From Alsobacter sp046349155 (GTDB taxonomy: Bacteria; Pseudomonadota; Alphaproteobacteria; Rhizobiales; Beijerinckiaceae), in the NCBI GenBank assembly GCA_046349155.1, contig JAXMCW010000003.1, forward strand, positions 186,001-250,000: DNA of 64,000 bases, in the 5' to 3' direction. Every line of letters starts with the position of its first letter. The stretch's first letter is position 1. The notes under the pieces are model-generated. The model was not told the DNA's origin. It ran no database searches and saw only the letters and a list, made by a program, of their open reading frames with translations. The position numbers and the translations under genes are program-made. Positions 53,166 through 60,159 of the stretch are shown here, in pieces.

Positions 53166-53278
53166 CGGGGACAGCCATGACTGCCCTCGACCGCGGCGCG
53201 CCCTTGCCCTTAAGCTCGGGCTTCTCAATCTGAGGGTGTGGGGATCATGCCCATGGCCCGCCGCAAGGGAGCGTATGC

Positions 53279-53521
53279 ATGGGTTTCATCGCGTGGCTGA
53301 TCGTCGGCGCCGTGGCGGGCTGGATCGCCGGACAGATCATGAAGGGCGGAGGCTTCGGCCTCCTCGGCAACATCGTCATGGGCATCGTCGGCGCGGCGGT
53401 GGGCGGGGCGGTGCTGCCCTTCTTCGGCCTGACGATCGGCGGCGGCCTCCTGGGTCACATCATCAACGCCGTCATCGGCGCATGCCTGCTGATCTTCGTG
53501 ATCAACCTCGCACGCCGTTGA
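53279..53521 (+). CDS. GlsB/YeaQ/YmgE family stress-related membrane protein
   Basis: This 80-residue protein has three glycine-rich hydrophobic helices. The segments WLIVGAVAGWIAGQIMKGGGFGLLGN and NIVMGIVGAAVGG are the family signature. Members are often induced by general stress. GGGAGCG precedes the ATG. Its 3' end overlaps the convergent NepR-like gene by 20 bases. Confidence 0.95.
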   Translation: MGFIAWLIVGAVAGWIAGQIMKGGGFGLLGNIVMGIVGAAVGGAVLPFFGLTIGGGLLGHIINAVIGACLLIFVINLARR

Positions 53522-53750
53522 CCGGATCGCGCCGTTCTGGGTCCTCCCCGGCCCGGGCCGCCTGTTCGGCCTGCTCGAGCCGCCGGAGGAGATCGGCGAA
53601 GATGGACGGCATGCGCTCCAGCAACGCGAAATTGTAGAGCGCCTGCAGCCCCATCCCGATGCGACGGGCGGCATCGGGCCTCTCATGGAGCGCGTCCTGC
53701 AGGTCGACGCGCTGCTCCGGCGCGCCGTCGGTGTCATCGATCGCCATCAT
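53502..53750 (-). CDS. NepR-like anti-sigma factor
   Basis: This 82-residue protein has the helical core of NepR, the anti-sigma factor of the alphaproteobacterial general stress response: IGMGLQALYNFALLERMPSIFADLLRRLEQ, matching the I-G-x-x-L-x-x-x-Y-x-x-x-x-x-E-P-x-P-x-x-F-x-x-L-L-x-x-L pattern. The first proline of the EP-P motif is replaced (ERMP). NepR binds the EcfG sigma factor until PhyR releases it. No phyR or ecfG is beside it, so it is probably a second, orphan copy. Its 3' end overlaps the stress-protein gene glsB. Confidence 0.72.
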   Translation of the reverse strand: MMAIDDTDGAPEQRVDLQDALHERPDAARRIGMGLQALYNFALLERMPSIFADLLRRLEQAEQAARAGEDPERRDPVNGVRG

Positions 53751-53801
53751 ACTCGGCCTCTGCGCTCAACGCACGCGGAGAGTCCGGGTTTCCCGCGCGG
53801 C

Positions 53802-55073
53802 TCAGCGGGGCGAAAGCCAGACCAGGGCGGCGAGCGCGCCGACCAGCGCGGGCGGCGTGACGAGCACGCCCAGCTTGAGGAAGCTCCATGCCCCGACATG
53901 CTCGCCCTCGCGGCGCAAGGCGAGCAGCCACAGGATCGTGGCGAGCGAACCGGTGACGGAGAGGTTCGGCCCGAGGTCGACGCCGATCAGGACGGCCGCC
54001 CGCACCAGGGCCGGCGCATCCGCCGCCTGGACCGTCGAGCCTGCCAGCAGGCCGGCGGGAAGATTGTTCATGACGTTCGTGGCGAATGCCACGACAAGGC
54101 CCGAGGCCCAGGCCGCCCCGGCCGGCGAGGCGGCGACGGCCGCGTCGAGCTGCGCCACCAGCCAGGCCAGCACGCCCGTACGCCCCACGGCGTCGACCAG
54201 GACGAAGAGCCCGGCGACGAGCGGCAGCACGCTCCAGGCGACGCCGCGCACCAGCGGGACCGGCGATTCGCGCTTGAGCAGCAGCACCAGGAGGCTGGCC
54301 CCGACCCCAGCGGCCGCCGTCGGCAGGCCGAGCGGCCGGTCGAGCGCGGATGCGGTGAGGATCGCCACGGCCGTGAGCAGCAGCCCGACGGCCGCGACGA
54401 GGCCGCCGCGCGAGAGCGGCACGGCCTCGGGCGGCGCGCCCAGCCTGCCCCGGACCAGTCGACGCTGCGTGGCCCAGAGCACGGCGAAGGTCAGCACGAT
54501 CGAGGCTATGGAGGGCGCGAGGAAAAGCGGGATCCACTGCCCCAGGCTCGGCATGCCCGCGCCGAACACCACGAGATTGGCAGGGTTGGAAATGGGCAGC
54601 ACGAAACTGGCGGCGTTGGCGATGAAGGCGCAGACGAGCAGATAGGGCAAGGGCTCGACGCGCGCCGCGCGGGTGGCGGCATAGACGGCGGGCGTGAGGA
54701 CGACGGCCGTGGCGTCGTTCGAGAGCAGGGCCGTCACGGCTGTGCCCACGAGATAGACGAGCACGAAGAGACGCGCCTTCGAGCCCCGGCTATGGGCGAC
54801 CGCATAGCGGGCGATCCAGTCGAACAGGCCTTCGCGGCGGGCGAGTTCGGCCGCGAGCATCATGCCGGCGAGGAAGAGGTAGACGTCCGTCCCGCGCAGC
54901 ACGGCCGCGAGCGCGTCCTGCGGCGAGGTCAGCCGCAGCGCCAGCAGCAGCAGGGCTCCCGCCACGGCCCAGACGGCCTCCGGCAACCGGAACGGCCGCA
55001 GCACGACGCCCGCCGTGGCGGCGGCGGCCACGGCCCAGACCGCATGCGCGGGGGTGAGAACCGGGAGATCCAT
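53802..55073 (-). CDS. ArsB/SLC13-like ion transporter (arsenite or anion permease)
   Basis: This 423-residue membrane protein has about 11 hydrophobic helices. The segments LFLAGMMLAAELARREGLFDWIA, TALLSNDATAVVLTPAVY and the second-half repeat VVAFATNVMNNLPAGLLAGSTV fit the ion-transporter superfamily that includes ArsB and citrate/sulfate carriers. The paired SND-AT and TNVMNNLP motifs are the re-entrant loop sites. No arsR or arsC lies nearby, so arsenite export is only one option. ATG 55073 gives the family N-terminus. Confidence 0.85.
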   Translation of the reverse strand: MDLPVLTPAHAVWAVAAAATAGVVLRPFRLPEAVWAVAGALLLLALRLTSPQDALAAVLRGTDVYLFLAGMMLAAELARREGLFDWIARYAVAHSRGSKARLFVLVYLVGTAVTALLSNDATAVVLTPAVYAATRAARVEPLPYLLVCAFIANAASFVLPISNPANLVVFGAGMPSLGQWIPLFLAPSIASIVLTFAVLWATQRRLVRGRLGAPPEAVPLSRGGLVAAVGLLLTAVAILTASALDRPLGLPTAAAGVGASLLVLLLKRESPVPLVRGVAWSVLPLVAGLFVLVDAVGRTGVLAWLVAQLDAAVAASPAGAAWASGLVVAFATNVMNNLPAGLLAGSTVQAADAPALVRAAVLIGVDLGPNLSVTGSLATILWLLALRREGEHVGAWSFLKLGVLVTPPALVGALAALVWLSPR

Positions 55074-55099
55074 CGGGCGCGGGGGAGCGTCGCCGGGGA

Positions 55100-56224
55100 T
55101 CAGACCATGACGCTGTCGAGCAGCGCGCGATAGTCGTCCGCCGAGGCGGCGCGGGGATTGGTCGCGTGGCTGTGGTCGAGCAGCGCGCGCTCGATCACCC
55201 ACGGCAGCACGGCCTCCCGGACGCCCAGGGTCTTCAGGCCCGGCGGCAGGCCCAGGCGCTGGTTGAGCGCCGCGACCTCGTCCGCGAGGTCGGCCGTCTC
55301 GGGCAGGCCGAGAGCGGCCTTGAGCCGCGCGTATTTCTCCGCCGCCACGGCTGCGTTGAAGCGCAGCACCGGCGGCAGCAGGATCGCGTTGAGCGTGCCG
55401 TGGTGCAGCGAGGGCTCCTTCAGGCCGCCCAGGGCATGGCTGAGGGCATGCACCGCGCCGAGCCCCTTCTGGAATGTAAGCCCGCCCTCCAGGGCGCCCA
55501 TCATCAGCTCGGTGCGGGCCGCGAGATCGCCGCCGCGGGTGACCGCCGCCTCGAGGTTGCGCCAGATGCGACCGGCCCCGTCCAGCGCGATGGCCTCGGC
55601 GGGCGGATTGTAGCGGGGCGAGAGCAGGGTCTCGACGCAATGGGAGAAGGCGTCGAGGCCGGTGGCGGCCGTGAGGCGCGGAGGCAGGCCGAGCGTGAGC
55701 TCGGGATCGCAAAGGGCGCGCCGCGGGATGAGGTGCGGGCTGATGAAGCCGAGCTTGCGCCCGTCGTCGAGCGTGATCAGGGCCGCACGGCCCACCTCGG
55801 CTCCCGTGCCGGAGGTCGTGGGGATCGCGATCACCGGAGCGACCGGCGCGATCCGGGGCAGGCCGCCCAGGATGGCGGCGTAGCGCTCCAGCGGTCCGTC
55901 ATGGGTGGCGAGCAGCGCCGCCCCCTTGGCCAGGTCGATCGGCGAGCCGCCGCCGATCGCCACGACGCCGTCGCAGCCCTGCTCCCGGTAGAGCGCGGCC
56001 GCGGCCATGGTGGCCGATTCCGTGGGATTGGTCGGCACCTCCAGGAAGCGCGGGGCGCCGGGCGGGCAGAAGGCCGCGACCTTGTCGAGCAGGCCGGTCG
56101 CCTCGAGGCCGCGGTCGCTCACGAGGAGGGGGCGCCGGATCCCGAGCGCCGCGAGCGCGTCGGGCAGCGTGCGGACCGCCCCGGCTTCGAATTCGACATG
56201 GGTGAGATAGAGCAGCGTACTCAT
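55100..56224 (-). CDS. Iron-containing alcohol dehydrogenase
   Basis: This 374-residue enzyme of the Fe-ADH family has the nucleotide-binding motif GGGSPIDLAKGAALL and the metal-binding residues in ATGLDAFSHCVET (Asp and His), HALSHALGG and HHGTLNAILLP. PTTSGTGAEVGRAALI is another family hallmark. It interconverts an alcohol or hydroxy acid with an aldehyde using NAD(P). It ends 26 bases before the ArsB-like gene on the same strand. Confidence 0.92.
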   Translation of the reverse strand: MSTLLYLTHVEFEAGAVRTLPDALAALGIRRPLLVSDRGLEATGLLDKVAAFCPPGAPRFLEVPTNPTESATMAAAALYREQGCDGVVAIGGGSPIDLAKGAALLATHDGPLERYAAILGGLPRIAPVAPVIAIPTTSGTGAEVGRAALITLDDGRKLGFISPHLIPRRALCDPELTLGLPPRLTAATGLDAFSHCVETLLSPRYNPPAEAIALDGAGRIWRNLEAAVTRGGDLAARTELMMGALEGGLTFQKGLGAVHALSHALGGLKEPSLHHGTLNAILLPPVLRFNAAVAAEKYARLKAALGLPETADLADEVAALNQRLGLPPGLKTLGVREAVLPWVIERALLDHSHATNPRAASADDYRALLDSVMV

Positions 56225-56313
56225 GGGGGCCGGGCCTGGAATGGATCGAGGGTGGCAACAGGGATAGCCGAGCGGTCGGTCCCTGTCATGGCGCGCCCGT
56301 GCAAGGCTGGCGC

Positions 56314-58554
56314 TCAGGTCGCGAGGAGCAGGACGGAGACGGCCGCCTCCTCGAGCACTGCGTCGCCGACCTGGCCGAAGCCCGGGTCCTGCCCGCCGCG
56401 CCTGACGACGCCGAGCACGAGGAGGTCGTGGGACGTCGCCTCGCGCAGCACCGCCGCGACGGGCGAGCCGCGCTCGACGCGCGTGCGCAGCGCCAGGCCG
56501 GACTGCTCCGCGAGATCGACGGCCTCGCGCAGCACCGCCAGTTCCGCGCGCCGGGGCAGGAAGCGGCGCGGCCTTTGGCCCGGCGGCCGAACGTAGAGCG
56601 CGGCGATGCTCGCCCCGGTCGCCTTGGCCAAAGCCAGGCCCACCTCCAGACCCTTGCGCGAGGCCGGCGTACCGTTGACGGGTACGAGAATGCGGCGCGG
56701 ACCCGTGCGGGGCTGCAGGCGATGCGCGCCGCGGGTCGCGACCAGCGCCAGCGGTCCTGCGAAGGCGTCGACCAGCCGGGCCAGTTCGGCCCGGGGGCTC
56801 TCGCCCTCGGCCTCCCCGAACGGGGCGAGCAGGAGGTCGTAGCCCCGCTCGGCCTCGGCGGCGACGGCGGCGCCGGGTTCGCCGGGATGGGCGCGCGCGG
56901 TGACGTCGACCTCCGGCGGCGGCTCCTGCGCCACTGCGGCCCGTCCCTCGTGGGCGCCGGAGCGGACCTCGTTCCCGGCGCTGGCCGCCGCGGCGGCGGC
57001 CGGCTCGGGCTCGTCGCGCACGGCGGCGAGCGTGGTCACGGGCACGCCGAGCGGTCCGGCCAGGAGCCCGGCCAGCCGCGCCACGAAGGCGCCTGCCGGC
57101 GGCTCGCCGGCCAGCACCAGCAGGCGCTCGAAGCGGGCGACGAAGCCCTTGGCCTCGGCCGCTTCGCGGGCGAGCCGCTGCTTTTCCTCTGGCCGCAGCG
57201 GCAGGCGCGCCAGCGCCCAGCGCAAGGTGGGCGGCATGGCCATGGTGGTGACGACGGCCATCACCACGATCATCGTGAAGAGCGTCTGCGAGAGCACGCC
57301 CATCGACAGGCCGATCGAGGCCACGACCACTTCGGTCGAGCCGCGCGCATTCATCCCGCAGCCCAGCGCGACGCATTCGCGCGACGTCAGCCCGCCGATC
57401 AGGCCGCCGGCGAAGGCCCCGGCGAACTTGCCGACGCTGGCAATGAGGATCAGCCCCGCACTGACCGCCAGGAGCGATGGGTCGGCCAGCGCCGTAAGGT
57501 CGGTCGAAAGGCCCGAAAGGCCGAAGAAGACGGGCATGAAGAGCGCGGTGGTGAGGCCGCGCACCTGCTCCTCGATCTGCCGGGTCAGGATCGGCGACTC
57601 GCCCACCAGCACGCCCGCCACGAAGGCTCCGAGCACCGTGTGCAGACCGAGGGCGTCGGTGACGAGGGCCAGCACGCCCATGATGACCAGAACAGCCGAG
57701 ACGACCGGCAATTCGCCGCGGAAGTGGTCGTTGGTGTGCCGGATGGCCAGGATGACCAGGCGGCGGCCCAGCGTGAGGCTGAAGAGCAGGAACAGGGCCG
57801 CGCCTGCCAGGCTGCGCAGGACGGGCCAGAGCTCCAGGGCCCCGGTCGAGGCGACACCAAAGGTGATGGCGATGATCAGCCAGCCGATCGTGTCGTCGAT
57901 GATCGCGGAAGCGAGGATCACCTGGCCGACGTTGCGGCGGGCAAAGTTCATCTGTCGGACCACGATGGCGACGATCTTGACGGAGGAGATCGACAGCGCC
58001 GTCCCGAGGAAGAGCGAGGTGACCAGCCGGCGCGCGGGATCGGCGACCATCGAGTCGGGCAGGAGTTCGCCCAGGGCGAAGCCGCAGGCGAAGGGCACCG
58101 CGACGCCCGTCACCGAGACGCTCAGCGCGGCGCGGCGGACCTTGTTGACGAGCGCGAGGTCCGTCTCCATGCCGGCGAGCAGGAGAAGCAGGAGCACGCC
58201 GACCTGGGCGATCGCGTCGACCATGCTCTTCTGGGCGGGGTCGGCGGGGAACAGGGCGTGCTGCACGCCCGGCCAGAGCCAGCCGAGCAGCGAGGGGCCG
58301 AGGGCGACGCCCACGAGGAGCTGCCCCATGACGGCCGGCTGCCCGACGCGCTCCATGACTTCGCCTGCCAGCCGCCCGGCCGCGACGAGCACCACCACCT
58401 GCAGGATGAAGAGTGTTTCCGAAGGTCCCGCGCCGGTGGCGGCCCACGCCGCCGTGGGCAGCAGCAGGCCCGCCAGGGCGGCGAGCCAGGGATGGGGAGC
58501 CACGGACCGGGCCGGGACGCCGGGTCGCGCGGGAAGCAGGTCGGGCCGGGCCAT
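56314..58554 (-). CDS. CPA2 cation:proton antiporter with C-terminal universal stress protein domain
   Basis: This 746-residue protein has 12 or 13 hydrophobic helices (about 20-430) with the CPA2 core: GVALGPSLLGW, ALSISSVKIVAIVVRQ, ASAIIDDTIGWL (the paired Asp of the ion site) and MNARGSTEVVVASIGL. The C-terminal cytoplasmic part (about 455-746) has two USP-type regions; the second is clear, with RRILVPVNGTPASRKGLEVGLALAKATGAS and DLLVLGVVRRGG. A signal-like N-terminus precedes helix 1. It exchanges Na+ or K+ for protons, perhaps gated by nucleotide binding to the stress domain. Confidence 0.92.
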   Translation of the reverse strand: MARPDLLPARPGVPARSVAPHPWLAALAGLLLPTAAWAATGAGPSETLFILQVVVLVAAGRLAGEVMERVGQPAVMGQLLVGVALGPSLLGWLWPGVQHALFPADPAQKSMVDAIAQVGVLLLLLLAGMETDLALVNKVRRAALSVSVTGVAVPFACGFALGELLPDSMVADPARRLVTSLFLGTALSISSVKIVAIVVRQMNFARRNVGQVILASAIIDDTIGWLIIAITFGVASTGALELWPVLRSLAGAALFLLFSLTLGRRLVILAIRHTNDHFRGELPVVSAVLVIMGVLALVTDALGLHTVLGAFVAGVLVGESPILTRQIEEQVRGLTTALFMPVFFGLSGLSTDLTALADPSLLAVSAGLILIASVGKFAGAFAGGLIGGLTSRECVALGCGMNARGSTEVVVASIGLSMGVLSQTLFTMIVVMAVVTTMAMPPTLRWALARLPLRPEEKQRLAREAAEAKGFVARFERLLVLAGEPPAGAFVARLAGLLAGPLGVPVTTLAAVRDEPEPAAAAAASAGNEVRSGAHEGRAAVAQEPPPEVDVTARAHPGEPGAAVAAEAERGYDLLLAPFGEAEGESPRAELARLVDAFAGPLALVATRGAHRLQPRTGPRRILVPVNGTPASRKGLEVGLALAKATGASIAALYVRPPGQRPRRFLPRRAELAVLREAVDLAEQSGLALRTRVERGSPVAAVLREATSHDLLVLGVVRRGGQDPGFGQVGDAVLEEAAVSVLLLAT

Positions 58555-58673
58555 GCTGGACCTTGGGAATGGGCGCGTGACAACGGCGCAGCCCTGCCGC
58601 GGTTCCCGCGCGCTTGCGCCTGCCGGACAGGGCGGGGCACTCTCCTGCCTGCCAGGAACCGACGGAGCCCGCA

Positions 58674-59237
58674 GTGGCCAAGCAGCATCCCGAGATCAAC
58701 GACGCCCTCGGCGCCTTCATCGGTCGCCAGCGCATCTTTTTCGCCGCCTCGGCGGCGGCGGGCACGCGCATCAACCTCTCTCCGCGCGGCACGGAGGCCC
58801 TGCGGATCCTCGGCCCGCTCGAGGTCTGCTACCTCGACCAGACGGGCAGCGGCAACGAGACGGCCGCGCATCTCCTCGCCGACGGCAGGCTGACCCTGAT
58901 GTTCTGCGCCTTCGAGGGGCCGCCGCAGATCCTGCGGCTCTATGGGCGTGGCGAGGCGCTGGCGCGCGGCACGCCCGGCTACGCGGCCCTGCTCGAGGCC
59001 CAGTACGAGGGGCGCGAGCTGCCCGGGGCGCGCCAGATCGTGCGCCTGGCGGTGGAGATCGTGCAGACCTCCTGCGGGTTCGGCGTGCCGCTCTTCACCT
59101 TCATGGAGCGACGCACGACCCTCGACCGCTGGGCGGAGTCCAAGGGCGAGGAGGGCCTTGCGGCCTATCGCCGGGAGAAGAACCGGGTGAGCATGGACGG
59201 CCTGCCGACAGGCCTGCCCGAGGCAGAGGGCGCGTGA
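58674..59237 (+). CDS. Pyridoxamine 5'-phosphate oxidase family (FMN-binding split-barrel) protein
   Basis: This 187-residue protein has an N-terminal split-barrel pattern FFAASAAAGTRINLSPRG and VCYLDQTGSGNETAAHLLADGRLTLMFCAFEGPPQILRLYGRG, typical of the FMN-binding PNPOx-like family often annotated as pyridoxamine oxidase. The start is GTG 58674, with GGAG about 7 bases before it. It is divergent from the antiporter and convergent with cheW. The true substrate is unknown; many members bind flavin or F420 and act on other compounds. Confidence 0.88.
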   Translation: MAKQHPEINDALGAFIGRQRIFFAASAAAGTRINLSPRGTEALRILGPLEVCYLDQTGSGNETAAHLLADGRLTLMFCAFEGPPQILRLYGRGEALARGTPGYAALLEAQYEGRELPGARQIVRLAVEIVQTSCGFGVPLFTFMERRTTLDRWAESKGEEGLAAYRREKNRVSMDGLPTGLPEAEGA

Positions 59238-59249
59238 GGCGCGGCCGGG

Positions 59250-59720
59250 CTATTCGCGCACGATGGCGTTGAGGTGGAGCAGGGCGATGACGTCGTCGCC
59301 CTTGACCACGAGAGCCTGCAGCAGGTCGGCCGAGTTGCCGGCCACGTCGGGAGCCGGACGCAGTTCCTCGCTGGTGACGTTGAGGATGTCGGAGACGGCG
59401 TCGGCGAGGATGCCGGCGAGGCGGTCGCCGAGGTCCACCACGATCACCACGCTCGAGCGCGTCAGCGCGCTGGCGCCGAGATCGAGGCGGCGGCGCAGAT
59501 CGTAGACGGCGATGATCGCGCCGCGCAGGTTGATGACGCCCAGCACGTGCGGCGCGGCGTTCGGCAGCGGTGTCGTCTGCTGCCAGCCCTTGATCTCGCG
59601 CACCGCGCCCACGTCCACGCCGAAATGGCGGCCGTCGACCTTGAAGGTGACGATCTGCTGGGTGGCGAGCGCCTTGTCCGGCGATGTCGAACGGTCAAAG
59701 GCATGGGTCATGGACGACAA
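59250..59720 (-). CDS. cheW: CheW chemotaxis coupling protein
   Basis: This protein of about 156 residues is a single CheW domain linking receptors to CheA. It has FKVDGRHFGVDVGAVREIKGWQQ, the PHVLGVINLRGAIIAVYDLRRRL core and VVIVVDLGDRLAGILADAVSDIL. I place the start at TTG 59720 because AGGAGG lies 5 bases before it; an in-frame ATG at 59735 overlaps that site. It is divergent from the large receptor at 60160, suggesting that the two work together. CheA, CheY and CheR are not in the window. Confidence 0.93.
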   Translation of the reverse strand: MSSMTHAFDRSTSPDKALATQQIVTFKVDGRHFGVDVGAVREIKGWQQTTPLPNAAPHVLGVINLRGAIIAVYDLRRRLDLGASALTRSSVVIVVDLGDRLAGILADAVSDILNVTSEELRPAPDVAGNSADLLQALVVKGDDVIALLHLNAIVRE

Positions 59721-60159
59721 GGCGACCTCCTGCATGGCAATTCCGGCACTCTAGAAGGAGTTCGTTGATCAATTCGAAACGTGCGCCGTGCGTCAGCGAC
59801 GGACCTGCGACGGACGGGATTTCATCTGCAGAAACAACCATTGATACTAGTCAACGCTTATTGCTTCCCGTGAGGTTCCTTTTTGAATCAAAGTAATACT
59901 TTGCCCCGCTAACGATTTGTCAGTCTCTGGAAGTTAAAGTCCAGTCATTCGGCGTAATTCCCAGCTTTCGGCGCCCAATTCGCGGCCGGAAGCGATCGCC
60001 AAGACTCCGGGCTCGACTCAGGGTCGCAACGAGGGAGGCGCGCTAAGACTCGCATGGGCCGACCGGGGGGCGAACCCGCGCCAGGCAAAGACCTTTGTTC
60101 CCAGGCGCCCGCCGATTTGCTTTCCCGCGGCGGGCGCCCCTTTCGTCCCCGGAACCGCC
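59721..60159. promoter_or_regulatory. 439-base divergent promoter region between cheW and the chemoreceptor
   Basis: This is the most AT-rich stretch of the window (about 59755-59960). It holds a perfect inverted repeat CAAAGT-AAT-ACTTTG (59889-59903) and a near-palindrome TTGATACTAGTCAA (59841-59854, 12 of 14 bases symmetric). Both promoters must lie here. I see no gene in it. Confidence 0.5.
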
